DNA of 64,000 nt. Source: Fremontodendron californicum (Eukaryota; Streptophyta; Magnoliopsida; Malvales; Malvaceae). The notes below the pieces were generated by a model. It saw nothing but the letters and a program-made list of their open reading frames with translations, ran no database searches and was not told where the DNA came from. Positions within the stretch are counted from its first letter, which is position 1. Every line of letters begins with the position of its first letter. A program made the translations under genes and the position numbers. The stretch covers positions 32,006,022 to 32,070,021 of the forward strand of contig JAULJL010000010.1 in assembly GCA_030761205.1 (NCBI GenBank), written 5' to 3'. This document shows, piece after piece, positions 47,722 to 61,095 of this stretch.

Positions 47722-48195
47722 TAGAGGTGAGTATTTGGTCGGTTCGATTCTAAAATTTTAAAAATCGATTAAATCGATTAAATTTATAAAACCACCAAAT
47801 CGACCGACAAAAATTCTAAAATTGAAAAAACCGAAACCGACTTAAGTCGGTCGGTTTAATCGGTTTTAACTATTTAAAAAATAATTTATTTATTATATAT
47901 TATTATATATTAATATATAATATAAATAATATATTATATTATATTATATATAATTTTAAATTATTATATAATATAATATAATATATTTTATTTATATTAT
48001 ATTTAATATAAAATTAAAAGTATCGGTTAGTTCGATCTATTCGATCTATTCGGTTATGAATTTTAAAAACTGACAACCGATTAAACCAATTTTCATAACC
48101 GATTAATTTCAAAATCGAATAAACCGAATCGAATAAATCAAATTTGATCGGTTCGATCGATTTAATCGGTTCAAACCAATTAATGCTCATCCCTA
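47722..48195. mobile_element. TAGAGGTGAG element (GGTTCGGT/AATCGATT-word family)
   Basis: It starts TAGAGGTGAGTATTTGGTCG and ends TTAATGCTCATCCCTA, an imperfect inverted repeat. The arms repeat GGTTCGAT, TCGGTT and AATCGATTAAA words, and the centre is nearly pure AT and palindromic. The flanking 8-mers (TTTATATT and CTTTTATT) are only partly alike. Confidence 0.65.
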
Positions 48196-49163
48196 CTTTT
48201 ATTAATCAAATCAAATCTTCTCCCTATATGATGCATGCCTTGCATCTCAAGGATAAGTGGGCAAACACTGGAATTGTTGCCTTCCTCTCTGTCTCCTCTA
48301 CTAAAATGGCATTTATCATGTACGGATACTTTCCAAATGCAATTGAAATGTTCATTGCATCATTTGATTAAGTTGGGTCCCAAGTCTTTTGATAATTGCC
48401 ATTGTAAGTTTTTAAGTGGAAGCCACCTCTTATTGCCCCACATTCCCAACATAAAAAATGGTGGGTGAAGGGGTGTTCAGAGTCTTATCCTTCTTTAGGA
48501 GATTCACTGTGAGAGAGGTATATGCTTTTTTCCCTTTTTCTTCCCTTATGTCATGGTCTTTGGTGGTCCAATCTGTTCCCTTGAATAGGCATGTGATTCC
48601 CCATTTGGTGCAATACTGCTCTATTGAACCATAACTTTTTTCTCCTTTGCATGAACTGGAAAAAGATTGTCCTGCAGATAACTTGGTTTAGGTTCCGTTT
48701 AACATTGTTGTTAGCACAGTTTTTGAGGTCAAAAACTGTATTTAACTGCAACCGCAATGCTAAAAGGATAATTTTTTTTTACTTTACGGTTAAAATTATG
48801 GTTTGGCAATCCAAACAAAAAAATAAAAAAATTATGCTTTCAGTTCTCATAGTTGATAGTTGCAATTTTTTTTTTTTTTCATGCCACCATGATGTTCTAA
48901 ACTACCCTTCTTTACTCTTCAATCCCCCCTCATTGCAGTAAACTCTTTTTTATCCAAATGAGTTGTTGCTCTGACAATTCACAACCTTAACATTTCAACA
49001 AAATCCAAGTACTTTTGACTGGAGATTCTATAAAAAAAATTATAATTACATTCTTTTAATTTTCTCTTGATGTTTTTGTGAGTAGAGTGGTCCAAAGTAT
49101 CTTGGTGAATTTTGTCTAGGCACAAGTTGAGTAGTGACATACCTTACAAGTTACAATCCAACC

Positions 49164-49166
<3 letters not shown>

Positions 49167-49213
<47 letters not shown>
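49167..49213. repeat. (TA)n microsatellite
   Basis: About 23 TA repeats. Confidence 0.95.
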
Positions 49214-49217
<4 letters not shown>

Positions 49218-50165
49218 AGGAGACCAAGTGGTTTGTTTTCTCCCCATGTGAAGATAAGCTTAATAACTCCCATTAAAGGCAACAAAGAGACCTGTAAGAA
49301 CACAATTTAAGAAAAGAAAAAAAATGGGAAACAAGAAAATGATACAAAGCAGGGGATTGAAATTTGACATCACATGCATTATTGTTGATAAAGCAGGAAA
49401 ACCCACCCTTTATTTTCAGCCTTTTCAATGTGTTAGTACTTAGTAGTCATAAAAAAGAAAGAAAGTTAAAGCTGCTTCTCACATGGTCTTCTTTGCTTTT
49501 ATAGCTGTGTAATCCAAGTTTGTGAGTAGTTGGATTTGTGGGTTACCAAACAGTCCAGATAGCACAGCTCACAATATCTTAATTCTTATCCTTACAAAGC
49601 ATAGTCCAAAATAATATATCAAATTAACCCAAGTCTCCTTCTGGACTTCCCATTGAGATTGGATATTTTTATGTAGTAATCAACTTTTTTTTGTACATTG
49701 TATTGGCTTTATTTTCCTACTTGCTCTAGAAACCTAGCACATGCCATGTATTTGACATGAGCTGCTGAGCATAAGAAGCAATGAACAATATAAACAGATT
49801 ACTTTCTAACTTTTAAGCTACAATCATGAGTTTGATCTTCCATGATGTTCCAAATAGGCAAGTACTCGGGATTTACTCGTAAAAGGGTTTTTTTCGTAAA
49901 TTAACTTAATGAGAATGAGATTGGGATCATCCAACATGGACTTCATCTACAAGTTGCAAAGAACTGTCACTCCTTAATGTCTTGGCAAGTGCCGTAAGTT
50001 CGAGTTTCACTAGTAATCTAACTTGATGAGTGATCTATAAGTACCATTATTAACCCTTTCTAAAACCTGTGGTATATCCTAATCTTGGATTGGGATAGCG
50101 TCCCTCACGTAAACTTTTTCTTCTAAAAAAACAAGTTGCCGGTGTTAATTCTTTAAAATTATGAC

Positions 50166-50362
50166 CCATATTGCTCCGATTCTTTATTTTTTTTTAAGTA
50201 TTCGTATTCGACACTCGTGTTTGCGCATATCCAGACATGAGTATGGGGATATGATCCTCCAAGAACCCTCTAAATATATAAAAATCTTGAAAAAAATTTG
50301 AATATATCCGTATCGAACACATATCCATATCCAACATTTACATCAGAATCCGAGTAACATAG
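50166..50362. mobile_element. CTATGTTG-family foldback MITE, copy H
   Basis: A 197-bp copy with a diverged left end CCATATTGCTCCGATTC and a right end GAATCCGAGTAACATAG. Flanking 8-mers are ATTATGAC (50158-50165) and ACTATGAC (50363-50370), 7 of 8 identical. Confidence 0.82.
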
Positions 50363-51948
50363 ACTATGACATGCCTACCTTTAAAACCAAGGCCGGTGGA
50401 CTGACAACAAAGGCCGGTGGATGTTGATGAAATCAAAGTTTAGGGGTCAGAAAGTGACATTGTTGAAGCCTTCCATTCTTCTGATTGTAACATTTTTCAG
50501 ACTTGACAAAGTTTTCTATGAAGCTGAAAGCTTCAACACCTGATTGTTCTGTTAGCAAATCTGGGAAAATATATACAATAATAGAATCATTTTTCTCTTT
50601 AATATTAAAAAAAAAAAGTATAAGAAGTTACACTAATTTAAGGAATGAATCATGTTGACATTAGCTATGACATTCTTGAAATATACTCCAAGTTTTTCAA
50701 GATATTGGCTTAGAAATTTAGAATTAAGTTCCTGAAGTTATTCAACTCAACTGTCAATGTCATATAAAAAAAAAACACTAATATATTGGTAGGGGCTGCT
50801 TGACTAGAATAAACATTTTGGGGTTTTAACTGTCACTTTAGCCACCCACCTGTGTTTTGTAAGATTAACTAAATTAACTATCAAAAGACCAAATTAATCA
50901 ATAACTAAAGGGACCATTAAACAGTTGCAGATAATATATATCAGCCCTCTTAAATAATCTAAATCTAGATTAAAGTAAGCATAATCAACTTCCTCCATAA
51001 TTAACTCAACATCTCTATCCACAGTAAAAAAAAATAAAATATTTTGTTAACAAATGTCTTTAAACATTTTTAAAATTAATTAATATATTATTTATAATAA
51101 TCATATTATATTAAATACAGTAATTAACAATTTTATTCAATAACACTTAAAACCTCACATGGTTACTTTTTCCACCCCATATATCACAATCATTAACATC
51201 ACAGTTAAAAAGGAATCTTACCTAATTATAATACTTTTTTATTCTTATTTTTTTTTACTACTATTTGCCTAATTGGTCTCCACTTTGAATAACCCAAGAA
51301 TCTGTTTAAACCAATATGATTTTTTTCCATGTACTATATTTTCTTCTTGGAATAGTTTTGATTCTGGCCTTATAAACTATTTTATTCCAAATAAACTCTT
51401 TCTTGAAGAGCATGCCATCTTTTCTGTCTTCAACTTTTGTGAAAGTGATGATTGCTAGTTCCTAGTTGATATTATTTATCATTAACTCTCACCTCTTTGG
51501 CATCAAAACAAGAAAAGAAAGCATTTATTCCCTTTCACATGCTTTGATCTACTTCATTCTCTTTTCAGGGTGTTCTAATGGTTTTTTGATGCAGGTAGTT
51601 CAACTGCTTGAATTAAACAAGACTTAAACCTTCTCTGTGTCTTTCTGGGTAGGCTTTAACACTTTCTCTTTATTGTTTCCCATGTGGTTTATGCCTGATC
51701 TTTTCATTAAGCTTTACTTTCATAATTGTTGTTAGTTGAAACCTTTCTTACTTTGATCTCTATTTTTTATAGCTTTATTGCATTGGATTCAGTAGGGCCT
51801 GCTCATGTTTATACCTGAAGAAGCTGTTGGAAAAGTACTTTTTTCTTGTTTTACTCTTCCTAGCTGCCTCCTAATATTGATTTCCTCTAGAATTTGTTCC
51901 TCTTTGTAGTTAAAACTTCCTTAGTCTCTCTTGTTATTCATCTTCAAA

Positions 51949-53065
51949 ATGCCTCCTACGTATTTCCCTCTTCGCTGGGAAAGTACTGGAGATCAATGGT
52001 GGTATGCTTCTCCCATAGATTGGGCAGCAGCTAATGGCCACTATGACTTGGTTCGAGAGCTTCTGAGAATAGATGGAAATCACCTCATTAAGCTTACCTC
52101 TTTGAGGAGGATCCGCCGCCTTGAGACTGTATGGGATGATGAAGAACAGTTTGATGATGTTGCTAAGTGTCGTTCTCAAGTTGCTAGGAAGCTTTTTCTT
52201 GAATGTGAATCAAAGAAAACAAAGAATTCCCTTGTCAGAGCTGGCTATGGTGGATGGCTTATATACACTGCTGCCTCTGCTGGAGACTTGGGTTTCGTTC
52301 AAGAACTTCTTGAAAGAAACCCTCTACTTGTTTTTGGAGAAGGGGAATATGGTGTTACTGATATACTTTATGCTGCAGCCAGGGGTAAAAAATCTGAGGT
52401 TTTCAGGCTTATATATGATTTTGCAGTCTCACCAAGGTTTTTGACAGCCAAAGGTGATGGGTTTGAGGAACACAGTGGGGAAATTCCTTCTGTTTATAAG
52501 AGGGAGATAACAAACAGAGCTGTTCATGCTGCTGCTAGAGGAGGAAATTTGAAGATTTTGAAGGAACTTCTTAGTGATTACACAGACATTTTGGGTTATA
52601 GAGATAAGCATGGTTCAACTATATTACATGCTGCTGCTGGCAGAGGCCAGGTTGAGGTTAGGCAGGCTCCAACTATTCTATTCTATATGCTGCTGCTTAA
52701 GTTTTGACTTCTGTTTATCTTGCTCTTCTGCTCATGTTCTTGTTAATTTGTTTGATTCTTTAAAGTTTTCCATTGATGTATTCTTAATTCTACACTTGCT
52801 CAGCATTGAAATTGAAAAAGCAGTTTAAGATAGTAAATAGTAATCTATCTGGAATATCTATGCCTTTTGGTTAAGTTTTTTTGGTACAAAAGTGGTAGCA
52901 ATCCGAGAATAGGGGAAGGGGTTGCAGATGTTAGGATTCGAACCCCATACCTGCTAGTTGCCATGGCTTCATAAACCAATTAGGCTAAGCTCTGAGTTTG
53001 TCTTTTGGTTAGGGTTGTGTCAGTGTCAAAATCCACTCCTTTAGCATGATATTTATACCTAATAC

Positions 53066-53117
<52 letters not shown>

Positions 53118-54578
53118 TTGATAGACATGAAATTTTAGTAGCAAGATATTAGGCACATGGCCATCCTAGTAACTTGAAATGAAGGAATCTAATCTTTTAG
53201 GGCGACAGATTCTTTTACCTTACTAATGAAAGCATTATTTCATTTTCTACAGGTTGTTAAAAATCTTGTTGAATCTTTTGATATCATCGACTCCATAGAT
53301 GATCAAGGCAACACAGCGTTGCATATTGCTGCTTACAGGGGCCAATCAACTGTTGTTGAGGCTTTGATTCTTGCATCTCCCTCCTTGATCTCTGTAAGAA
53401 ACAAGGCTGGAGAAACATTTCTCCATTTAGCAGTGTCCGGTTTCAAAACACCAGCTTTTCGAAGAGTGGATCGACAGATTAATCTTATGAAGAAACTGGT
53501 AGAAGCAAAAGATTTCAACACGGAAGACATTGTTAATGCTAAAAACAATGATGGAAGGACTGCTCTTCACATGGCAATCATTGGGAATGTTCATACTGAC
53601 CTAGTTGAACTCCTTATGTCTGCACAATCAATCAATGTGAACATCCGTGATGCAAATGGAATGACTCCACTTGATCTTCTTAGATCAACGCCTCGTTCTG
53701 CTTCATCGGATATACTTATTCGACACTTGATTTCAGCTGGTGGAATGTTTGGTTGTTGTCAGCAGGATTACACTGCAAGAAGAGCAATTGCTTCACACAT
53801 AAAGATGCAAGGCGGCCATGGAAGCAGTCCTGGAACTTCTTTCAGAATATCCGACACCGAAATCTTCTTGCATACTGGTTTTGAGACAACATCGGATGGC
53901 GCTAGTGATCTTGGTAGCGGAGGAAAGAGTCGTTCATCATCTACAGATTTTGACTCAGCTAATGAAAACAAAAAGTCTTCATTAGCTGATAAAAAACCAG
54001 GTTCTATGAATAATGCAGCACAGAGATTGAAAAGTGTTCTTCATTGGCCTCGGATGAAGGAGAAAAAGCCTAAAAGATTGAAGAAAAGAATCAATGAGGA
54101 TTGCTCGGAAGAAACTCCAATCCCACTTAGACAGAGATTTTCAAAGCCTTCATCATCACTTCCTAACAACAAGAGAACACTTTCTGTGAGGAGTAATCAA
54201 TCAAGTCCAATTGCAAAGAAGAAACTTGCTTCAGGGATAATGCATGGAGTTATGCACGCTATGCCACAGTTAACTATTCCTCGAAGATCTCGTTCGAGTT
54301 CATTCTCAAAATCATCATCCCTTTCTTCTCGTAGCTCATTGGATAAACAAAAAGGAGTTTTCATTGAAAGTGATATAAATATTGCTGGAACATCTTGTTC
54401 CAATCCAAGCCTTGATGATGAAAAACCAAATACAATTGAGAAGCAAAAGCCCATCAAAAAGGGATTAAGGAGTCAGTATTTTTGTTTTGGAGGTTCAGGG
54501 TTGCCTGTGAAAACCCCAGTTAGCAGGCAAAGGCAGAACCAAACTACTGCCAATCCTGCCATGGTCTCAATGGCTTGA
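51949..54578 (+). CDS. Ankyrin repeat family protein
   Basis: A large soluble ankyrin-repeat protein of 677 residues; function unknown. Coding exons are 51949-52656 and 53253-54578. ATG 51949 begins MPPTYFPLRWESTGDQWWYA, a conserved plant start; an in-frame ATG at 51931 adds only six residues. Ankyrin repeats occupy roughly residues 20-400, for example SPIDWAAANGHYDLVRELL, GSTILHAAAGRGQVEVVKNL, GNTALHIAAYRGQSTVVEAL and GRTALHMAIIGNVHTDLVEL. The C-terminal third is Ser/Lys-rich and low in complexity, with basic stretches such as KKPKRLKKR, and ends NPAMVSMA. No membrane segments are seen, which separates it from the ACD6-type ankyrin-TM proteins. The intron (52657-53252) holds a SINE and a (TA)n run. 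A likely poly(A) signal AATAAA is at 54747. Confidence 0.93.
52874..53001 (-). mobile_element. Short tRNA-derived SINE in the ankyrin gene intron
   Basis: On the minus strand it begins CAAACTCAGAGCTTAGCC with an A-box-like TTAGCCTAATTGG and a B box GGTTCGAATCC. It ends in an A-rich tail, ACCAAAAAAACT. It is flanked by a 10-bp direct repeat CTTTTGGTTA (52864-52873 and 53002-53011). At 128 bp it is shorter than, and different from, the SINE at 9176-9378. Confidence 0.8.
53069..53115. repeat. (TA)n microsatellite in the ankyrin gene intron
   Basis: About 23 TA repeats. Confidence 0.95.
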
Positions 54579-57500
54579 TTGGCCGAGTCTGAAAGGAAGA
54601 GTTGGGTCCTGAAATGATCTGAAAGGACAACCAACCACCTGAATCTATATGATGTAAAAGGCAACTTACTGACAGAGAAGAAAGATTAGCAAGATATCTG
54701 TAACTTGCTGTCTGTCTTATATGTCTAGGTTCTGTACTTGTTAGATAATAAAAATGTATGTCTGAAACAAACTTTTCATGTTTCCCTGTAAGTGAAGTAG
54801 CCGAAATGTTTCCAAGTAGTTTGCTTTATGTGTATCTATAACACCCAATTCCATGTTGGGAAATTGTGAGAATCCGTTATGATAATCAGTCGTAAAGACT
54901 CAAATCTATACTTGTGAGACGTTTTTCTATGGGACAAAATCGTGAGGTTTTCAAGTCAAAACTAATAATACCTCGCAAGGGTCCAGATCTTCACAGTATC
55001 TACTGTTCTCTTATCTGTCTCAAGTCAGGGAGAAGTTGATGTGATGAACTCTGAACTTGTAGAGAAAGAAAAACTCATTTTAAATCGCAGATAAAAGCAT
55101 ATAATCTTGGATAAGAAAGGTAATTAGCTTATTAGCCTTTTTCCTGAAGAGACTAATGAAAGTAGCTTACCAGGAAATGAGAACTAGTTTTAGCTTTTGC
55201 TGGCAACCATAGACATAGTTAATTGCCTATTAATAATGGTGCAAGATGAAGCCAGAAAATAATCCTCTTTCCCATCTTTTCAATTTAACCATTCCATTTT
55301 TCAATCTTTTGGGCCGTTGGATTTAATACCTGCTTAGAAAGTAAATCTGATAATTTTGAATACAATATGAAAAAAATAATTAAAATATAACACATATACA
55401 ATATGATATGATACGAAAAAATAATATGAACACGAAATAAATATACGAACGTGTCAAATTTTATACAAAACGAATTATTAAAGTATCAAAATTGATCTTA
55501 AACACGATTTTAACATTAACACAACATAAATATACGGATTGTGAGATCTACTTGCAAAGAGGAGCTGAGATCTTCTTCAATCTTCTTACGCTTAATTGCC
55601 CTAGTCCAAAGTTTTTAGGCCAAAGCCCCAGTCCAAAGATTAATAGACCCAAATATAGATATAGAATGCTTACAATCGACAAATAGAAGCCCAATTTGGA
55701 CTAAGCTAAGGAATAGCTTAATAAGAAGCCCATTAATCAAAACTTTCCCAAGCCTAAATCTATAATTTCTACTAGCCCATTTTTCAATTAACCTAACGCT
55801 ATAGTTTCAGCATTTACCACAGCGGTATAGCCGGATAGGCACAACTAAAAACACGACACGAAAAAATAATATGAACATGATACGAATATACGAATGTTTC
55901 AAAATCTATTTAATACGAAATATTAACGTACCAAAGTTTATATAATATAAATTACCTTAAACAAATACGATAAAATATACGAACATGATACGGATACATG
56001 AATTGTCAGGTCTAAGCAAGAGTCATCAACTCTAAGCCCAAATTGGCATCGTCAGGCTAATTCCAAACACAATCTTCCAACAGCCACGAGTCTTTTTCAG
56101 ATAACTTATGTTTGAAAAATATTTCTGAGGGTACAAATTATATAGTTATTTGACATTTATACTATATAATTCAAAGGAAAATATTAATATATTTGTTTTC
56201 TTTCATATTTTTGCAGCTCTTGAAGTGGTTTCTATTATCTAGTTTTACAGTTATAAAGTAAACAAGAAGAGCTGAGAAAGGTATACTTAGATTCAAAGAG
56301 TTAAATATTTAGTACACAAAATATTACAAGTTTCAAAGACTTTCCTTAGGGTATTAGAATTCTATTTATGCCAATTAGCAAACCTTTCAAATAACTTTGA
56401 TTCATTAATTTTATTCATATAGCATGTGTGCATAAGATTAGTAAGCATTATTAAGCAACAAGCTAAGGAAAATTGGCATCCATATACAAAAAAAATAAAT
56501 AAATAAAGGTGGCATTGGCATTGCAATACAACTTGTGCTCGAATTCTATCAATCTAAAAAGGAATTAAGTGTCCCAATTGACATGCCATAAACATTAAAG
56601 TGTTTGACTAAAATTTCTTAGTCTTATAATTAATTAGTCCTCGTGTGTGTGTGTAATTGTGTTGAATTTTTCCACAAAATTGGGTGGGTGAGTGGATAAA
56701 ACCCACTAAGTGAAAAAGACCTCAAAATCACTTAATAAAAAGAATAAAAATATGATTTTATTCATCACAAACAAAAACCACATGTTCCACTTTATATTAG
56801 ACAAAAAAAATCAAAATCTAAACCTTTCTCTTGCTTACTATATATAACTAATGTTAGCTTAATTCTTTATATATAATGCTAGTTTGAAATTAAGAATTAA
56901 ATAAGGATTAAAATATTAATTTTGATGAAGGTGGTTCCTCCTTGTCCTTTGAAAGTGGATATTATTTTATGGTTTCAAAAAGGCCTCTAAAACTCTCCAC
57001 TTTTTGAGAGTGTAAGAACATGGAATATTGGAAGATTCAACCCAATCTAAACACAACTTTGGCCATATTTTATGCCTCCAATATTGACAAAACCCCCCAT
57101 ATATATATATATATATATCACTAAATTTTATATAGAATTGAATTAGTTAGACTAAAAAATATATCAAATGAGATTCTACCAAGGATATTGGAAGTAAGAA
57201 TCTCAAACTTTTTTTTTTTTATTTAAAGAAAGGAAGTCAGCCTTTCTCAACAACTAGTTAGCTAACTTTAAGGTATCAATGTTGTTCAAAATTCTGCAAT
57301 TTTTTTTTGTTCCTTCATATTTTGACTAATTAAAAAAAAAAAAAAAACTAAGACTGCAAAAGGTTGCTATATATCAAGTATTTTTCACTGATTCAACTGA
57401 CAAAAAAAAAGTATATTCAGCAATTTGTGAATTATGTTATCTGAATTTTTTATTTTTTTAAATTATTCATGTCCGACACATATTCGAATATGAGTATAAA

Positions 57501-58620
57501 ATATAATAATCCAAATATATGAAAAAACTCTAAGAAAATTAAGTATATCCATATAGACTATATACCGATATTCGATACTCATCCGAATCCGAATCCAAGT
57601 AATATAAAGTGTGAACACATACCATATAAGAAATCAACCTAGCATTAATAATGAAGGTAACCAATGTTTTTCCCAAGTTTTAGCAGGTTTCCCCACATGA
57701 TCATTTTTCCTTTAATTTGGTGGGAAGTACAGAAAACTCCATTAAAGAGAGCAATCATCACATAATTTAGCACTAGCAGCAGAAACCAGAATTTTCTTCT
57801 TCTTCCAAGGCTGCTACCAATGAATCAAAAACATATAATTATAAGGTGCATTTTCATGGGTTTGATTTTTATAGAATCTTGTGATTCCACTTTTTTTATT
57901 CCATCACATTCCAAATTAAAACCAAAGAAATTGGAAGATAAAAATATCTTGATACTTGAACATCTGAAATGGTTGTAATCAAATTCCATTGAAATTTATC
58001 ATACTGGAGGAATATGTTTTTCCAAAAATTCTACAAAATTCATAATCAAAAGTATGTGGAATATTTATTTATATAAAAAATAAATAATTACATAAATATA
58101 TGATAAATTTTTATATAAAATAATATATATCAATATTTTTGAGTGAATAAATTTTTTTAAAATTTTAAAATATCAAATAAAATTAAATTATATAAAAGAT
58201 AATAAAAAGTAAATATTATTTTATTATGTTTTAATTTGTGTAAATATATTATTTTTAATTATAAACAAATTTTAATATAATGTCCTTAATGATTATTTTT
58301 ATTTTTATCTCACCGTCACTACTGCTTTTACATCCAAAACACATATACCACCACTGATTTTAATTTCACCGTTACAATAACTAATCTCACCTCCATTATT
58401 TTTAATCTTATCAAAATTAATTTCACCATCCATCTAAATAAACTCTAAATCACTGAAATAATGTGAGCTTAGCTGATGAGGTATGATGATATCTGATGCA
58501 AATGGAAGAAGTGTGTAGAAGTATCTGGCATAGAAGCTTTCAAAAGGAAGAATAAACCTAGCTCTAGCTAGATATAGAAGGCGTTGAAATATATTGTAAT
58601 TTAGAATGAAAAAAAAAAAA
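54579..58620. other. 3' flank of the ankyrin gene and gene-free spacer
   Basis: UTR to about 54780, then no supported gene. Positions 55350-55552 and 55836-56014 carry two ATACGA/ACACGA-word repeats related to the element in the AUG6 intron; the second ends GAATTGTCAGGTCTA. Positions 57433-57606 are a decayed CTATGTTG-family copy (I), and 57099-57118 is a (TA)n run. Confidence 0.45.
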
Positions 58621-59165
58621 GTAAATATGAAAAATATGCTATCAATAAATAAATAATTGTTAAATAATTTAATAAATAAAAGTTATTTAAAAAAGAAAAA
58701 TAAATAATTAAAAATTGTTATAAAGAATATTGTAAAGATAAAATTGTCTTTAATGAAAAATTTTACTTTTTTTTTCTCCTCCATTAAAAATATATATTTT
58801 TAAAAATTTTAATTAAAAATAAATTTAAAAAATAAAATATTTAAATATTTATTTTTTTAAAATTTAAAAAAATAAAGAAAAATTATTTTTATTTTTTAAA
58901 ATTTTTTAATTAAAAAAAGTAAATAATAAATTTTAAAATTTATTTTTTAAAATTAAAAAAAAATTATTTTCAGAAAAAATTATTTTTTAATTAAAAAGTA
59001 AATTAAAAAAAAAAAGAAAAAAGGAGGAAAAGTTTTTTATCAAGGGTAATTTTGTGTTTATAATTTTTTTCTTAATAAATTTTTTTATTTTTTTCAAATA
59101 ATTCTTACTTATTATAGCATTTAACAATTATTGTAGTATTGATAGGATGTTTTTTAAATTTACCC
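58621..59165. mobile_element. GTAAATTTGAAAAACATGC foldback element, copy 1
   Basis: About 545 bp. The left end GTAAATATGAAAAATATGC and right end AGGATGTTTTTTAAATTTAC are inverted repeats, and the inner sequence is AT-rich and largely self-complementary. It is a close relative of copy 2 at 60314-60867. Its own target duplication is obscured by A-runs. Confidence 0.75.
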
Positions 59166-59709
59166 TAACAAAAATACTGGTCCTACTGCTAATATAGTAG
59201 AGAGCAACTATACTAATCAGTCTATTAATCTAGACTTAGGTCCTTTCTTCTCCTCCTTTAATTTTGAAACATGCCTTTTTTAATACCTTATCAATAAACC
59301 AAACGTTGGATTCAAACTAATTATTTACAAGATTTTTTTGGTCATACGATAAGAGGTATACCTAAATTTTGATTGGACTTAATTTTCTCTCTAGATGATT
59401 TTAAAGACGCATTCTCTCGTATTGATGATTTTAAAGACGCATTCTCTCATATTGTTTTGATGCATTTAAGGTTTTATTCTCGAAATATTTAAAAAAAAAA
59501 AAAACCCGAATTGACAAAAGAAAGAAAGCTCTTCTCCTTATCAACTAGGATAACTTTTTGTGGTTGATCATTTACAAGTTAATAACTACAAAGTTTACCA
59601 AATGCTATTGAAATTGAAATGAGAAAAAAATTTGTTGAAATCAGTTTGAGGGGATTGTGGTGGCTTTGCCTTATTGGGTCTTTGGCTGTTGTCCATATTA
59701 GGTAAAAGT

Positions 59710-61095
59710 CTAGGGGTGAGCGTTTAACCGAATCGAGTCGAATCGAGTGAAAAAAATTCGAGTTAGTCGAGTTTACGAGTCCTATTTTGTTAACCGAACT
59801 GAATTTGAAAATTTAGCAAATCGAGTTGAGTGAAAAGAAATTCGAGTCGAGTCGAATAAATTTATTCGAGTTAAAATAAATTTTCAATTATATTTAAGCA
59901 TGATAAAACAAATCATATAAAATTTTAATTATATTTAAGCATAATAAAACTAAATTTTGGGTAAATGAAATTGTTCAATTCTCTAAATCAAAATCAATGA
60001 AAATGGAAGCAAATGTCAAAAGTTCAAGGCTTATGGTGAAATTTAAATTGCTTACTCAACTAAAAAAATTCAAAAATTAGATACGGATACGTGAATACAT
60101 CTTATAACTAATATAATACCATAATAAATATAATTTTTCTTTACAAATTAAAAAAAAATTGAAAAAAATTTATTTACCAAATTCATTTTAATTATTATTA
60201 ATTTCAATGATTTTGGACTACATTACTCGTAAAAGAGAGATAAAGACCGAAGAGAAAGAGAAAAAGGTAGGGAAAGAGAGAGGACACTGCAGCAAAGGGA
60301 GGAGAAGAAAATTGGGTAAATTTGAAAAACATGCTGTCAATAACCTAATTATTGTTAAATGGTATAATGGATACAAATTATTTAAAAAAGAGAAATGAAC
60401 AATTAGAAATTATTATAAAGGATATTGTAAAGACAAAATTACCCTTAATGAAAAAATCTATTTTTTCTTTCTCCTCCATTAAGAAAATATTATTTTTTAA
60501 AAATTTTAATTAAAAATAAATTTAAAAAATAAAATATTTAAATATTTATTTTTTTAAAAAAAATTTAAAAAATAAAGAAAAAATAATGTTATTTTTAAAA
60601 AAATTTAATTAAAAAAATAAATAAATAATTTTAAATTTTAAAAATATATTTTTTAAAATTAAAAATATATATTTTCAGAAAACTTTATTTTTTAATTAAA
60701 AAATAAAAGAAAAAGGAAGGAGAAGTTTTTTTATCAAGGGTAATTTTGTCTTTACAATTTCCTTCTTAATAATTTTTTATTTTTATTTCTCTTTTTCAAA
60801 TAATTTTTACTCATTATACCATTTAACAATAATTTGATTATTGATAGCATGTTTTTCAAATTTAACCAAGAAAATTAAACCCTTGTTCAAAACGACGTCG
60901 TTTTAGATTTTACTATTTGGATTTTAAGATAACTCGAACTGTGAAATCTAAATTCGAGCTAAATCGTATAACTCGACTTATTTATTCGAGTCGATCCGAA
61001 AATTCGAAAAACTCGAATAATTCGAACTATTTAAACCAAAATTTAAAATTTTAATCGGTTTTTTCGAATCGAATCGGATTTTGCTCACCCTTAGC
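59710..61095. mobile_element. CTAGGGGTGAGCG element (ATTCGAGT-word family), carrying a nested element
   Basis: The left end CTAGGGGTGAGCGTTTAACC pairs with the right end TTTGCTCACCCTTAG. Both arms are packed with GAATCGAGTCGA and ATTCGAGT words. Most of the right-central part is a separate 554-bp foldback element (60314-60867), so the outer element was once about 0.8 kb. Confidence 0.75.
60314..60867. mobile_element. GGGTAAATTTGAAAAACATGC foldback element, copy 2 (nested)
   Basis: A 554-bp element. The left end GGGTAAATTTGAAAAACATG and right end CATGTTTTTCAAATTTAACC are inverted repeats of about 30 bp. It is flanked by a perfect 9-bp repeat AAGAAAATT (60305-60313 and 60868-60876). The 9-bp duplication points to a Mutator-like origin. 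No transposase reading frame is present. Confidence 0.88.

Larger units (their letters stand above)
47297..51948. other. Spacer between mL54 and the ankyrin gene
   Basis: No supported gene. It contains the 47722-48195 element, a (TA)n run at 49167-49213, the CTATGTTG copy H at 50166-50362 and part of a GTTAAC foldback element at 51040-51150. The last ~400 bp (from about 51540) are probably the promoter and spliced leader of the ankyrin gene. Confidence 0.4.

Noticed and set aside
48680..48960. Possible end of another transposon (AGGTTCCGTTTAAC and following)
   Set aside because: No matching second end or flanking duplication could be found by eye.
51931..51948. Ankyrin gene start six codons upstream
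   Set aside because: MLFIFK is not conserved and lies in a T-rich leader. MPPTYFPLRW is the family start.
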